Of a stretch of 64,000 nt of DNA, positions 50,381 to 59,094 are shown one piece after another. The position numbers and the translations under genes were made by a program. This DNA comes from Streptomyces macrolidinus (lineage in GTDB: Bacteria; Actinomycetota; Actinomycetes; Streptomycetales; Streptomycetaceae). The stretch spans positions 62,001 through 126,000 of the forward strand of contig NZ_JAMWMR010000004.1 in NCBI RefSeq assembly GCF_023887685.1, in the 5' to 3' direction. The notes under the pieces are model-generated. The model had not been told where the DNA came from. It saw only the letters and a program-made list of their open reading frames with translations, and made no database searches. How positions within the stretch are numbered: position 1 is the stretch's first letter; the number at the start of each line of letters is the position of its first letter.

Positions 50381-50502
50381 CCTGATCGCCGGTGGGGCGC
50401 GGACCGACACCTGCGTCCCACCGGCTCCAGCCCGCGTCCGGCCGTCTGCGGCCGGACGACCCGGTACAGATACCTGTCCAGCACCCCCGAAAGAGGTTCC
50501 CT

Positions 50503-51438
50503 GTGTCCACTCGTTCTCACGCGCAGACGGCTGACGGCACACGGCGGCCCGCCCGCTCCGTACCGTCGGCCTCCCCGGCCCGTGCCACCCGCTGCACCGA
50601 GGCCCTTCGTGACTTCGCCGAGGACTGCACCGTGGTCTCCGAAGCCCTGCTGTCCAGCGCGTACAGCGCGGCCGTACCCAACACCGAACTCCTTCAGCGT
50701 CTCGTCAGCCTCCGGGACCTGGTGGACGAGGCGATCGGGGTCGTGGTCGTCCGCCAGCGAGCACAAGGCAAGCCGCTCGCAGAGCTCGCACCGATCGCGA
50801 GAATCACCGAGGACAGACTGCGCAGGAAGTACGACCCGCCCTCCGTCGACCATTCCCTGACCATCCGCCACCGACCCAAGCCGGTCACCCCCGCCCAGCC
50901 CGCGGCAGCCGCTGACGGCACACCGACCCCGAGCCGCCCGAGTCGGCGTCTGGCCGCCGCCCTCACCCGGATGCGGAACAGCTCCAACCGCCGCCAGCGG
51001 GAACTCGCCCAGCAGATGGGCGTCGACGAGTCCTACGTCTCCCGTATGCTCTCCGGCCAGCGCGACCCGTCCTGGAAACACGTCAGGACCATCTGCGAGA
51101 TGTGTGGGACCGACCCCAAGCGGATGAAGCCCCTGTGGGAAGCAGCCGCCGACGTACAGCCCTCGAACTCCGACGACCCCGTCCAGTACTTGCGCACCTA
51201 TCTGCAGGGGCTCCACTACGCGCTCAACTCACCGGACGCCGAAGGCATTCTCGCTGCCACTCAGTACACCATCAGCGCCGACGACCTCGACCGCGCGCTC
51301 CACGGCCCCGGCGTCCCGGAGTGGTCGGTGATCGACCGTCTCACCGTCGTCCTGCAGAGCCGGACCACCATCACCCGGCCCCTGTGGCGCCGTGCTCAGG
51401 CGGCGGCCGAGAACGACCCCACCACCGCCTCCAGTTGA
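50503..51438 (+). CDS. XRE-type helix-turn-helix DNA-binding protein
   Basis: A 311-aa regulator. Residues about 25-115 are helical (RCTEALRDFAEDCTVVSEAL, LQRLVSLRDLVDEAIGVVVV), with a first HTH-like element (LAELAPIARITEDRLRRKY). A flexible Pro-rich linker follows, then a clear XRE domain (RRQRELAQQMGVDESYVSRM, SGQRDPSWKHVRTICEMCG). The C-terminus is helical and may dimerise. GTG 50503 has AGAGG eight bases upstream. The next gene starts 30 bp downstream. Role unknown; streptomycete XRE proteins of this form often act in development. Confidence 0.75.
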   Translation: MSTRSHAQTADGTRRPARSVPSASPARATRCTEALRDFAEDCTVVSEALLSSAYSAAVPNTELLQRLVSLRDLVDEAIGVVVVRQRAQGKPLAELAPIARITEDRLRRKYDPPSVDHSLTIRHRPKPVTPAQPAAAADGTPTPSRPSRRLAAALTRMRNSSNRRQRELAQQMGVDESYVSRMLSGQRDPSWKHVRTICEMCGTDPKRMKPLWEAAADVQPSNSDDPVQYLRTYLQGLHYALNSPDAEGILAATQYTISADDLDRALHGPGVPEWSVIDRLTVVLQSRTTITRPLWRRAQAAAENDPTTASS

Positions 51439-51467
51439 CCCGCCCGCCCATCGCCAGGGGAAGGACC

Positions 51468-51905
51468 ATGAAGCCCACACCGCCCACCGCGTCCGTGCTG
51501 ACAACCGCCTTCTACGCCTTCTACGACCTGCACCGCCCGGCCTACCACGCCTACGCAGCCGCACGTCTCCCTCAAGAGGAGGCCCAACTCAGCGTCACCC
51601 AGCTCTTCAACCTCATCGCCGGCAACTGGACCTGGCTCATGACCGAGCGGTGCCCCTCCGCCTGGGCCTGGGAAGAGCACACCAGGGCCGTCGCCCGTCG
51701 CGCCGGCCGCACCTCCACCCCGGCCGAGGACGCCGCGTTCCTCCACGACGACCTCCGCCTGAGCATCGACCGCATCGCCATCATCACCGGTGCCGCCCCC
51801 GCCCGGGTCACCGCGCTCCTGGCCGCCGCCCGCCGCATCTGCCAACCGGCCGGCCCCAGCGCCGTGCTCCAGCACGGTCTTGCCGGCCCACCGCGGCGCC
51901 GGTGA
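51468..51905 (+). CDS. Hypothetical protein with sigma-region-4-like C-terminus
   Basis: A 145-aa helical protein (FYAFYDLHRPAYHAYAAARL, LSVTQLFNLIAGNWTWLM, WAWEEHTRAVARRAGR). The C-terminal block LRLSIDRIAIITGAAPARVTALLAAARR has the spacing of a sigma-70 region 4 HTH (an IA-x-x-x-G-x-x-x-A-x-V pattern), but no region 2 is present. ATG 51468 has GGGGAAGG upstream. It is 29 bp after the XRE gene, probably cotranscribed. I suggest an accessory DNA-binding protein; low certainty. Confidence 0.6.
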   Translation: MKPTPPTASVLTTAFYAFYDLHRPAYHAYAAARLPQEEAQLSVTQLFNLIAGNWTWLMTERCPSAWAWEEHTRAVARRAGRTSTPAEDAAFLHDDLRLSIDRIAIITGAAPARVTALLAAARRICQPAGPSAVLQHGLAGPPRRR

Positions 51906-51951
51906 CGACGAGGCGACGCGCCAGCGGTTGCTCAGCCGGGACGGATGCCGC

Positions 51952-53473
51952 CTAACTCGTCACCGCGTTCAGCGCGTTCACGATCCCCTTCCCGTAGAAC
52001 CCGTTGTTGTTCCTCGGTCCCTCGCACACCGCGTCGATCGTGCCGTCGGAGTCGATGTCGTACGGGTTCGTGCACGGGGTGGCGTCGGCCTCGGAGTACA
52101 GCAGGGCCTTCACCTGGCCGGGGGTGGCGTGTGGGTGTGTCGACTTGATGAGGGCGGCCACGCCCGCGACATGGGGGGAGGCCATCGACGTGCCCGCCTT
52201 GTAGGCCCATCCACCGCCGGGCATCGTGCCCCGGATCCGACTGTGGGTGGCCGGTGCTGTCGGAGGCTGGTAGAGGGCGGAGTCGCCTCCGGGGGCGGCG
52301 ACGTCGATGACTCCGTGACCGTAGTTGGAGAACGATGACTTGATGCCCTTCGTGCCGGTCGCGGACACGGTCACCACGCCGGGCAACTGCGCCGGTATGT
52401 CAAGGCACTTGTGTGGGCGATGACGCGGTCGCCCGGTGTGCCGTCGTCCGGGGAGGCGGGGTCGGTGAGAGAGTCCGCGTCCAGGTCGTTGCGTTCGTTG
52501 CCCGCCGCCGCGACGTTGACCGTGCCCTTGCGCTCCGCGTACCGCGAGGCACGGGTGACCGCGTCCACGAGCGCCTTCCGGTCCACATCATCCGGGCAGT
52601 TGAAGTTCCACGGGTCCAAGTAGTAGCTGTTGTTGGTGACGTTCACGTGGTGCTCGGCCGCCCAGACGAAGCCGCAGACCGCGGCCTCGGTGTAGACGTA
52701 GCCCTCCGGATCGGCCACCTTGATGCCGGCGACCTTCACGCCGGGCGCTACGCCGGTCATGCCGCTGCCGTTCTTGGCCGCCGCGATCTCCCCCGCGACG
52801 TGCGTGCCGTGGGCGCTCCCCGGCGATGTACCCGGCCGCCAGGCTGCGTCGGCGGTGTCCGGCTTGCCCGACACGCAGTTGACGGACGCCGCGCGGTCGA
52901 AGTTCGGGTCGAGGTCGGGGTGGGTGTCGTCGACGCCCGTGTCGATGACGGCGACCGTGACATCACGGCTGCCGAGCGTCTTCTCGTGCGCCTTGTCCGC
53001 CTCGATGGCGCGCAGGTCCCACTGGGACGGTTCCAACGGGTCCTGACCATCGGCCGCTTGAGTGATCGCTACGTCGTCGGCGCTGAGCACCTTCGTCGTA
53101 CCGACCTCGGTGGTCGACTGCACGGCAAGGGGTGCCGTGCGGGTGGCACCGGCCGACTGCACGCCCGGGACCTTGCGGATGGTGCGGGCGAAGTCGGGGT
53201 TCGAGGAGTGGACGACGACCACACCGATCTGGTCGTACGCGACCGTGATCGTGCCGCCCGCGGCGGCGATGGCCTTCTTCACCGACGCGGACGGGCCCTT
53301 CCCGGTCGCGATGTTGACGACGTAGCTGAGGGAAGTCGCATTGGTTGCCGTTGCCTTCCCTGCTCCCTCGGCCGCCGACGCCGTGACGTCGGGCAGGAGG
53401 CGACGGTGGTTGCCATGGCCATCCCCAGCGGAAGGGCGACGGGGCGAAGTGTGCGCGTGCGCGGCGTTGTCAT
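51952..53473 (-). pseudogene. S8 (subtilisin-like) serine protease, two frameshifts
   Basis: The intact order is present in three frames. A signal-like start at 53473 (RTLRPVALPLGMAMATTVAS) has GGAG upstream. The frame changes near 53397 (a base appears missing), then a propeptide (inhibitor I9-like, ASVKKAIAAAGGTITVAYDQ) and the catalytic domain follow with Asp in VAVIDTGVDDTHPD and His in SAHGTHVAGEI. A second shift near 52411-52416 (an extra GT in a TTGTGTGG run on the plus strand) splits off the last third with Ser in GTSMASPHVAG. All three catalytic residues are conserved, so loss is recent, or the shifts are sequencing errors. Confidence 0.8.
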
Positions 53474-53526
53474 GGAGGTCTCCGTCCGTTCGCGGTACGA
53501 GGGTTATGACGCGCGCTGAGGATCAA

Positions 53527-55839
53527 CTAGTTGATCGACCGGGCGGCGGCTTCCTCGAGTGCCGCGAGGGCGGTGGTGGCCTCGGACCGGCGTGGGTTGC
53601 TCAGTGCGGCAAGCGCGTCGCGGGCGGCGAGCAGTGTTTCGCGGGCCTCCGGGTGCCCTGTGGCGCGGAGTACCAGGCCCAGGTCGAGTCGGGCCGGTCC
53701 GGCCCAGGCCGGCATCTGGGCGGCCTCGAAGGCAGCGAGGGCCTGGCGGAGCGAGGGTTCGGCCTCGGTCCAACGTCCCAGGGCCGCCAGGTCGTTGCCG
53801 ATCTGTTGCCGGGCGACCGCGTGGTACAACGCGATCAACTCCTCCGGCCGGCCCGGGATTCCCTCGCGGCAGATCCGCTCGCTGCGGCGGTGGATGTCCA
53901 GGGCCTCCGCCGTTCGACCGGCCTGACGGAGCAGGCTGCCAAGGGAGTTGAGGATCGTCAGCTCGGCAAGACGGGCCTGCGGGGAGTCCTGCGAGGTCAG
54001 GCAGCGGGCCGCCTCTCGCAGCCGCGCGTGAGCCTCTTCCGTCCGGCCCAGCCGGTGGAGCGCGCCCGCACCGTAGCCGAGTGCCCAGCCTTCCTGAAGC
54101 CCGTCCCCGCAGTCTCGGGCCGCCACGAGCGCGGCGTCGGCGGTCGTCAGGGCGGTGTGCGGATCGTGGACGCAGAGGTTGTAGGCCCAGGCGAGGTAGT
54201 TGAGATGGACCGCCTCCTCCTGACCGCTGCCGAGCGCGCGGGCGGAGTCGGCGGAGCGCTGGAACACCTCCACCCACTGCTCCCAGTGCTGGTTGAGGTC
54301 GGAGAACCAGTGCATCGCCTCCGCCGTGTCCAGGACCTGCCGGTGGTGACCGCTGTCGTGGGCCCGGCGCAGCGCGGCGAGCCACTGGGCTCGCTCGGCC
54401 TCCAGCCAGGCCCGCGCCTCCTCTCGGCCTGTGGGCGCCCCGTCCGGGTCGGGGTCGCCGTACGGTGAGGTCCGGGCGTGCTCGACGTCGAAGTGCAGCG
54501 CTGCGGCCGTGGCCCGGCGCAGCATCCATCGTGCGGTCCGGTCGAGGGCGGCGTCGCGGATCACGGGGCCGTCCTCGGCCGCGACCTGCTCGGCCGCGTA
54601 GAGCTTGAGCAGGTCGTGGAAGCGGTAACGCTCGGCGGCGGCATCGCTCTGGAGCAGCCCGGCGTCGGTCAGTTCCTCGGCGCGGGCCACCGCGTCGTCG
54701 TAGGACAGATCGGCCAGGAGCGCGCCGGTCTCCGGGCTGAAGTCCGCCCCGGCGGCCAGCGAAGCACGGCGCAGGAACGTCCGTGATTCCGGGGGCAGTT
54801 GCCGGTACGAGAGCGCGAACGCGGCACGCACCCGCAGGCTTCCGGCCTGGAGGCCGTCCAGTCGCCGCCCCTCGGCGGCGAGGCGGGCGACGAGCTTGCC
54901 GAGGCGTTCGTGCGGGCGGCTGAGGAGGCGTTGGCCCGCGATCCGGACGGCCAGCGGCAGATACCCGCACAGGTCGGCGAGGTCACGTGCGGCCTGTGCC
55001 TCCGCCCGCACCCGGTCCGGGCCGATGATGCGGGTCAGGAGTTCGACCGCCTCCTCGCGCCGCAGCAGGGCCAGATCACAGCGGTGGACGGACTCCAGAC
55101 CCGCCAGGGAGTGACGGCTGGTGACGAGGGTCAGCGACGGGCCGGTACCGGGCAGCAGGGGAGCGACCTGGGACTCGTCGACGGCGTTGTCCAGCAGCAG
55201 GAGCACACGTCGGCCGCCGACCATGGATCGCCACAGACCCGCACGGTCGTCGGTGCCGACCGGTATCGCGGCGTCCGTGACCCCCATCGCACCCAGCAGC
55301 CGGGCGAGTGCGTCCCGGGGAGTGGTCGGTTCGGGATCCATGCCGTGCAGGTCCAGGGCGAACTGCCCGTCCGGGAAGTACGGGGTCAGGCGATGCGCCG
55401 CGTGCACCGCGAACGCGGTCTTGCCCAGACCGGGCTGCCCGGTGACCACGGTGACCACCGGCCGGCTCGGCTCGATGTCCTGGGCCAGCTCCAGCAACCG
55501 GGCGAGGGCCGGGACGCGGGCGGTGAAGTCCTGGATGTCGCGCGGCAGGGCCAGGGCGGAGGGGGCGGCCGGGCCGGTGGCCGTCCGGGGGCGCGGACGG
55601 CCCAGTGCGGCGGACTTCTCCAGGCTCGCCGCCTCGTCGTCGTCCAGTCCCAGCGCCTCGGCCAGCATCTGAACCGTACGGCGCTGTGGCCCTCGGGTGC
55701 GCCCGCGTTCCATGTCGGCCAGGGCCCTGACGCTCACCCCGGCCGCGTGCGAGAGAGCCTCCTGGCTCAGTCCGGCGCGTGCCCGCAGATGGCGCAGCCG
55801 CTGCCCGAAGTCCCCCGTGGGAAGCGTGCCATCGCGCAC
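53527..55839 (-). CDS. XRE-NB-ARC-TPR (STAND) regulator
   Basis: A 770-aa multidomain regulator. The N-terminal XRE HTH covers residues about 10-65 (FGQRLRHLRARAGLSQEAL, SHAAGVSVRALADMERGRTR). The NB-ARC-like STAND ATPase runs from about 95 to 400: Walker A GQPGLGKTAFAVHAA, Walker B VLLLLDNA, and GYLPLAVRIAG in the GLPL box. Tetratricopeptide repeats fill the C-terminal half (LNSLGSLLRQAGRTAEALDIH, ALGRWTEAEPSLRQALAAFE). It resembles AfsR/SARP-type activators with XRE instead of a BTAD domain. GTG 55839 is preceded by GGGGAAC. A 13-bp inverted repeat lies 43 bases upstream. Target unknown. Confidence 0.85.
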   Translation of the reverse strand: MRDGTLPTGDFGQRLRHLRARAGLSQEALSHAAGVSVRALADMERGRTRGPQRRTVQMLAEALGLDDDEAASLEKSAALGRPRPRTATGPAAPSALALPRDIQDFTARVPALARLLELAQDIEPSRPVVTVVTGQPGLGKTAFAVHAAHRLTPYFPDGQFALDLHGMDPEPTTPRDALARLLGAMGVTDAAIPVGTDDRAGLWRSMVGGRRVLLLLDNAVDESQVAPLLPGTGPSLTLVTSRHSLAGLESVHRCDLALLRREEAVELLTRIIGPDRVRAEAQAARDLADLCGYLPLAVRIAGQRLLSRPHERLGKLVARLAAEGRRLDGLQAGSLRVRAAFALSYRQLPPESRTFLRRASLAAGADFSPETGALLADLSYDDAVARAEELTDAGLLQSDAAAERYRFHDLLKLYAAEQVAAEDGPVIRDAALDRTARWMLRRATAAALHFDVEHARTSPYGDPDPDGAPTGREEARAWLEAERAQWLAALRRAHDSGHHRQVLDTAEAMHWFSDLNQHWEQWVEVFQRSADSARALGSGQEEAVHLNYLAWAYNLCVHDPHTALTTADAALVAARDCGDGLQEGWALGYGAGALHRLGRTEEAHARLREAARCLTSQDSPQARLAELTILNSLGSLLRQAGRTAEALDIHRRSERICREGIPGRPEELIALYHAVARQQIGNDLAALGRWTEAEPSLRQALAAFEAAQMPAWAGPARLDLGLVLRATGHPEARETLLAARDALAALSNPRRSEATTALAALEEAAARSIN

Positions 55840-55881
55840 CGTCGATGTTCCCCGATCGTCCGGCCCGTCCGGATGCGAGCC

Positions 55882-55917
55882 CCCGGCAGAAGTATGGCGG
55901 ACGGTACTTCTGCCGGG
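55882..55917. promoter_or_regulatory. 13-bp perfect inverted repeat between the STAND regulator and DUF4232 genes
   Basis: CCCGGCAGAAGTA, loop TGGCGGACGG, TACTTCTGCCGGG (55882-55917). It sits in the divergent space, 43 bases upstream of the regulator start and 138 bases before the lipoprotein ATG. It could be the operator of the XRE-STAND protein, or an RNA hairpin in its leader. Confidence 0.7.
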
Positions 55918-56055
55918 AGAACCGCCTGGTGAGGCAGGGCCCGGAGGTGGTCGACTCAAGGCAGGCGCCGCACTTCCCACAGGTATGTGAACCAGTCATT
56001 CGAACGACGTGTTCGGTGCAGACCGCGGCCCCGTACTACTCACGGAAGAACCTCC

Positions 56056-56811
56056 ATGAACACTCTTCGTCACCGCTCCGCCCTGCTCGCTGTCGCCGGC
56101 ACCGCCCTCGTCCTGTCCCTCACCGCCTGCCAGAGCGACGAGGACACCAAGTCGACGTCCGCGGCCACCTCTTCGGCGACCGCGGAGGCGTCGGACAGCA
56201 AGGACACCGGCATGTCCGACCCGACGGGTTCGACCGACTCGGCGGCCTCGAACGGCTCGACGGGATCGAAGGACTCGAAGGGAGCGACGGGGTCGAAGGG
56301 CTCGGCGGGCTCCGCCGACGCCGACGGCTCCGCGGGGACGACCGGCGCCAACGGCTCTTCCGGGTCCACCGGCAAGCAGGCGACCGCCTCCACCCCGGTC
56401 TGCACCGCGCGGGATGTCACCATCACCGCCGCCAAGCAGGGCGGCCCGCCCTACACCCATCTCGTCCTCACGGCGAAGAACACCTCCGGCCACTCCTGCC
56501 GGCTGACGGGATTTCCGCGCATCCAGTTCCTGGAGAGCCACAAGCAGGACGTACCGTCCGTCGCCAAGAGCAAGCCGGCCGCACCGGTCGTGCTCGCGGC
56601 GGGAGCCCCGGCCTACGCCCTGGTGAAGCTGTCGAACGGCGGGGTCGACGAGGACAACGAGCCCGTGGTGGCGTTCTCCGTCATGTTGGAGGGCGACTCG
56701 ACGGTCATCACCGTCTCCGCGCCCGGCAGCGGCGGCGTCGCCGTCGACCCGGCGCAGGCTCTCACCGGCTACTGGACCCCCGAACTGCGCAACGGCGCGG
56801 ACGACTTCTGA
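56056..56811 (+). CDS. DUF4232 lipoprotein
   Basis: A 251-aa secreted lipoprotein. The signal (RHRSALLAVAGTALVLSLTACQS) ends in an LTAC lipobox. A Ser/Gly/Thr/Asp-rich disordered region of about 80 residues follows (repetitive GSTGSKDSKGATGSKGSAGS). The DUF4232 domain starts at TPVCTARDVTITAAKQGGPP and ends TGYWTPELRNGA. The family is actinobacterial, surface-anchored and of unknown function. ATG 56056 has GGAAGAAC. An 18-bp-stem terminator follows. Confidence 0.85.
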   Translation: MNTLRHRSALLAVAGTALVLSLTACQSDEDTKSTSAATSSATAEASDSKDTGMSDPTGSTDSAASNGSTGSKDSKGATGSKGSAGSADADGSAGTTGANGSSGSTGKQATASTPVCTARDVTITAAKQGGPPYTHLVLTAKNTSGHSCRLTGFPRIQFLESHKQDVPSVAKSKPAAPVVLAAGAPAYALVKLSNGGVDEDNEPVVAFSVMLEGDSTVITVSAPGSGGVAVDPAQALTGYWTPELRNGADDF

Positions 56812-56830
56812 CGACGACGGCTGAGATCTG

Positions 56831-56874
56831 CTGCCGGTACCTGACGGGTCGAGGGGCCCGTCAGGTACCGGCAG
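56831..56874 (+). terminator. Strong intrinsic terminator, 18-bp stem
   Basis: CTGCCGGTACCTGACGGG (56831-56848), loop TCGAGGGG, CCCGTCAGGTACCGGCAG (56857-56874). It begins 20 bp after the DUF4232 stop. As usual in streptomycetes it lacks a U tract. Confidence 0.85.
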
Positions 56875-57012
56875 CTTCACTGGTGCCTCCCCGGCCGATG
56901 TCTCCGTCCGGCCGTCACCCGCGTGCCCCGCCAAGATGCCGCTTCGTCCGAGCTGAGGAACGCTTGACGCGTCGTCAGTCTGTTCGTCTCGTCCACCCTG
57001 CCGGAGGGCTCG

Positions 57013-57324
57013 ATGAAGCGCACGCGCGCTGCCGGAGTTGCTCTTGTCGCCGCCGCCCTGTTGTTCGACGGGACCGGAGCCGCGTACGCCGCCACGACAC
57101 ACGCTTCACCCTCCGCTCATCCCCACGTGCGCGCGAACGCCTCGCACTCACCCACCAAGCGGCAGATCATCGACGTCCTCGGCCCGACCAGCGCCGTGAA
57201 CACCGGCCTGTACCGCTTCACCCGCACCATGTCCGACGGCAGGTGGGTCATCGCCAACCGCCACTCCTCGGTCGTTCCCACCGAACTCGGTCGGGTGTTG
57301 TCGGGCCGTCAGTCCGGTAGTTGA
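57013..57324 (+). CDS. Small secreted protein
   Basis: A 103-aa protein with an N-terminal signal peptide (RAAGVALVAAALLFDGTG, then AAYAATT as cleavage site). The mature part has IIDVLGPTSAVNTGLYRFTRTM and DGRWVIANRHSS, without Cys, and no family I recognise. ATG 57013 has GGAGGG upstream. It precedes the DedA gene by 24 bp on the same strand, so cotranscription is likely. Confidence 0.6.
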   Translation: MKRTRAAGVALVAAALLFDGTGAAYAATTHASPSAHPHVRANASHSPTKRQIIDVLGPTSAVNTGLYRFTRTMSDGRWVIANRHSSVVPTELGRVLSGRQSGS

Positions 57325-57348
57325 GCAACTTCCACACGTCGCGCCACG

Positions 57349-58098
57349 ATGACCGCGCCTCCCCTGCCGGGCGTACTGGCCGACCTCGCCCCGGTCCTCG
57401 AGGACTGGGGCTACGCGGCGGTCGGCGGCCTGATCTTCCTGGAGGACTTCGGCGTTCCGGTTCCCGGGGAGACCGTGCTGATCGCCGCGGCCGTATATGC
57501 CGGGGCAGGGCGGCTGAACGTGTTCGCCGTCGCCGTGATCGCGGTGGTCGCGGCCGTAGCCGGTGACAACATCGGCTACGTCATCGGCCGTTACGGTGGT
57601 CGCCGCCTCGTCGCGCGGTTCGGCCGCTATGTCCTGCTGACCCCGGAGCGTGTCGCCAAGGCGGAGGAGTTCTTCACCCGGCACGGCGGCAAGGTCATCA
57701 CCGTCGCGCGCTTCATCGAGGGGCTGCGTCAGGCCAATGGCATCATCGCCGGACTCAGCGGCATGCCCTGGCACCGCTTCCTCGCCTTCAACGCCCTTGG
57801 TGCGGTGCTCTGGGTGGGCACCTGGGTGTCCCTCGGAGCTCTCGCAGGCGGCCACATCAACACCTTGTATCCGGCCGTTCAACGCTACGGGTTGTACCCG
57901 ACCGCCGTAGCGGTGGTCGTCCTGATCGTCCTGCTGGCGCGTAGGCGGCTGCGTCGCCGTACCCCTTCGGCGCCGTCACCGCCGTCACCGTCGTCGCCTG
58001 CCCCGAACACCCGGGACGCGCGGGACGCCGGGAACGCCCGGGACGACCAGGACGGCCAGGGCGACCGGGATGACCAGGACGGCCAGGGCGACCGTTAA
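57349..58098 (+). CDS. DedA family membrane protein
   Basis: A 249-aa integral membrane protein of the DedA/SNARE-associated (VTT) fold, thought to be a lipid scramblase or flippase for undecaprenyl phosphate or aminophospholipids. Motifs: LEDFGVPVPGETVLIAAAVYA, GDNIGYVIGRYGGR, FFTRHGGKVITVARFIEGLR and ALGAVLWVGTWVSLG. The Arg and acidic residues of the FxGRxxP-like motif are visible as FIEGLRQ. The C-terminal tail is charged and repetitive (DDQDGQGDR twice), encoded by a 27-bp tandem repeat. Confidence 0.88.
   Translation: MTAPPLPGVLADLAPVLEDWGYAAVGGLIFLEDFGVPVPGETVLIAAAVYAGAGRLNVFAVAVIAVVAAVAGDNIGYVIGRYGGRRLVARFGRYVLLTPERVAKAEEFFTRHGGKVITVARFIEGLRQANGIIAGLSGMPWHRFLAFNALGAVLWVGTWVSLGALAGGHINTLYPAVQRYGLYPTAVAVVVLIVLLARRRLRRRTPSAPSPPSPSSPAPNTRDARDAGNARDDQDGQGDRDDQDGQGDR
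58042..58095 (+). repeat. 27-bp tandem repeat, two copies, at the DedA 3' end
   Basis: Units 58042-58068 and 58069-58095 encode DDQDGQGDR twice and end right at the TAA stop. Degenerate 9-bp RDA/GNA units precede them. Confidence 0.75.
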
Positions 58099-58156
58099 CC
58101 TGGTCTTCGTCAGTAGGTGCGGTCCGTAAGGACAGCAGGTAGAAGGGGCGGGTCCG

Positions 58157-58369
58157 GTGGCGGACATCGAGACAGCACGCAAGGAATTCCAGCGGATCGA
58201 CGAGAACGGCGACGGGTTCATCACCGCCGCCGAGTTCAAGACCGCCCTCGCGCAGGGAGGCGACTGGAACGTGACGGAGGCGGTGGCGGAGGCCGTCATC
58301 GCGTCCCGCGACCTCGACGGTGACAAGCTCCTGTCGTTCGACGAGTTCTGGGCGCACCTGAACAAGTGA
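58157..58369 (+). CDS. EF-hand calcium-binding protein
   Basis: A 70-aa protein with two EF-hands, similar to the small calcium-binding CabD-type proteins of Streptomyces. Loop 1 is DENGDGFITAAEF (canonical 12-residue D-x-N-G-D-G...E). Loop 2 is DLDGDKLLSFDEF. The first helix is ETARKEFQRI, and NVTEAVAEAVIA links the loops. GTG 58157 has AAGGGG upstream. A 14-bp-stem terminator follows. Likely a calcium buffer or sensor. Confidence 0.88.
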   Translation: MADIETARKEFQRIDENGDGFITAAEFKTALAQGGDWNVTEAVAEAVIASRDLDGDKLLSFDEFWAHLNK

Positions 58370-58378
58370 CGTGACCGC

Positions 58379-58415
58379 GAAGGGGGCGCCCGCCGACCGG
58401 CCGGGCGCCCCCTTC
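58379..58415. terminator. Intrinsic terminator, 14-bp stem, bidirectional
   Basis: GAAGGGGGCGCCCG (58379-58392), loop of nine bases, CGGGCGCCCCCTTC (58402-58415). It lies between the EF-hand gene and the convergent DUF3618 gene and can serve both. Confidence 0.85.
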
Positions 58416-58428
58416 GTCGTCGTTCGCC

Positions 58429-59094
58429 TCAGGAACGCTTGCCGCACCAGCTCTTTCGCCCGGCCCGAGCCGTGGTCCGAGTCGCGCTCCGACCCCAGGT
58501 CCGACTCCCGGTCCCGGTCCCGGTCACCTTGTCCCGGGCCTGGGTGCCCCAGTACTGGATGGTCTCCAGCGGCCCGTTGGGGGTCTGCCGGCGCCGGGCC
58601 CGGCGCCGTCGGAGCAGTACTCCCGCCGTGGTCAGCGCCGCGGCCGTCCCGCCACCGGTGAGCAGCGAACGCTTGTTTGAGCGCTGGCCTCCCTTCGAAC
58701 CGGCCTCACCCACTCCTTCCTGGGTGCCGGCGGGCCCGATGTCCGAACCGGTGCGGCCCGTCCCGCCCATCTGCTTGTGCCCGTCGTGCCGGTGCGCGCG
58801 GGCGGCCCGTCGTTCCTGCACCGTGTGCGTGGCGTGCGCCGCCTTCTCCTGGGCTCGGTGCGCGGCCTGTGAGGCACCGCTGCGCAACTGGCCCGTCATC
58901 GTGCCCGCCTTGTTCTTCAGGCCGGAGGCGCGGGCCTTGGCCCGGCTCTTCACATCAGCTCTGTAGGCCAGCTCCTCGACGGTGTCGCCGAGCCGGCTCC
59001 TGGTCTGTGCGATCTGCAGCCTCAGCTCGTCGGGGCCCTTGGCACCGTAGGCCGCTCCGGGCCCTCCGCGCGCCCCTCGCATCCTGTCGCTCAT
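58429..59094 (-). CDS. DUF3618 domain-containing protein
   Basis: A 221-aa protein. The N-terminal DUF3618 block (PDELRLQIAQTRSRLGDTVEEL) with YRADVKSRAKARA is followed by a helical, Ala/Gln-rich coiled region (SGASQAAHRAQEKAAHATHT) and a membrane helix flanked by a basic cluster (LTGGGTAAALTTAGVLLRRRRARRR). The ATG at 59094 overlaps the stop of the upstream holin-like gene (ATGA), so translation is coupled. The pair DUF3618/holin-superfamily III is recurrent in streptomycetes; role in the envelope is unknown. Confidence 0.85.
   Translation of the reverse strand: MSDRMRGARGGPGAAYGAKGPDELRLQIAQTRSRLGDTVEELAYRADVKSRAKARASGLKNKAGTMTGQLRSGASQAAHRAQEKAAHATHTVQERRAARAHRHDGHKQMGGTGRTGSDIGPAGTQEGVGEAGSKGGQRSNKRSLLTGGGTAAALTTAGVLLRRRRARRRQTPNGPLETIQYWGTQARDKVTGTGTGSRTWGRSATRTTARAGRKSWCGKRS

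Noticed and set aside
52400..52420. Programmed ribosomal frameshift in the S8 protease gene
   Set aside because: The site is a short dinucleotide run without a slippery heptamer or a downstream structure I can see, and a second shift is also needed near 53397.
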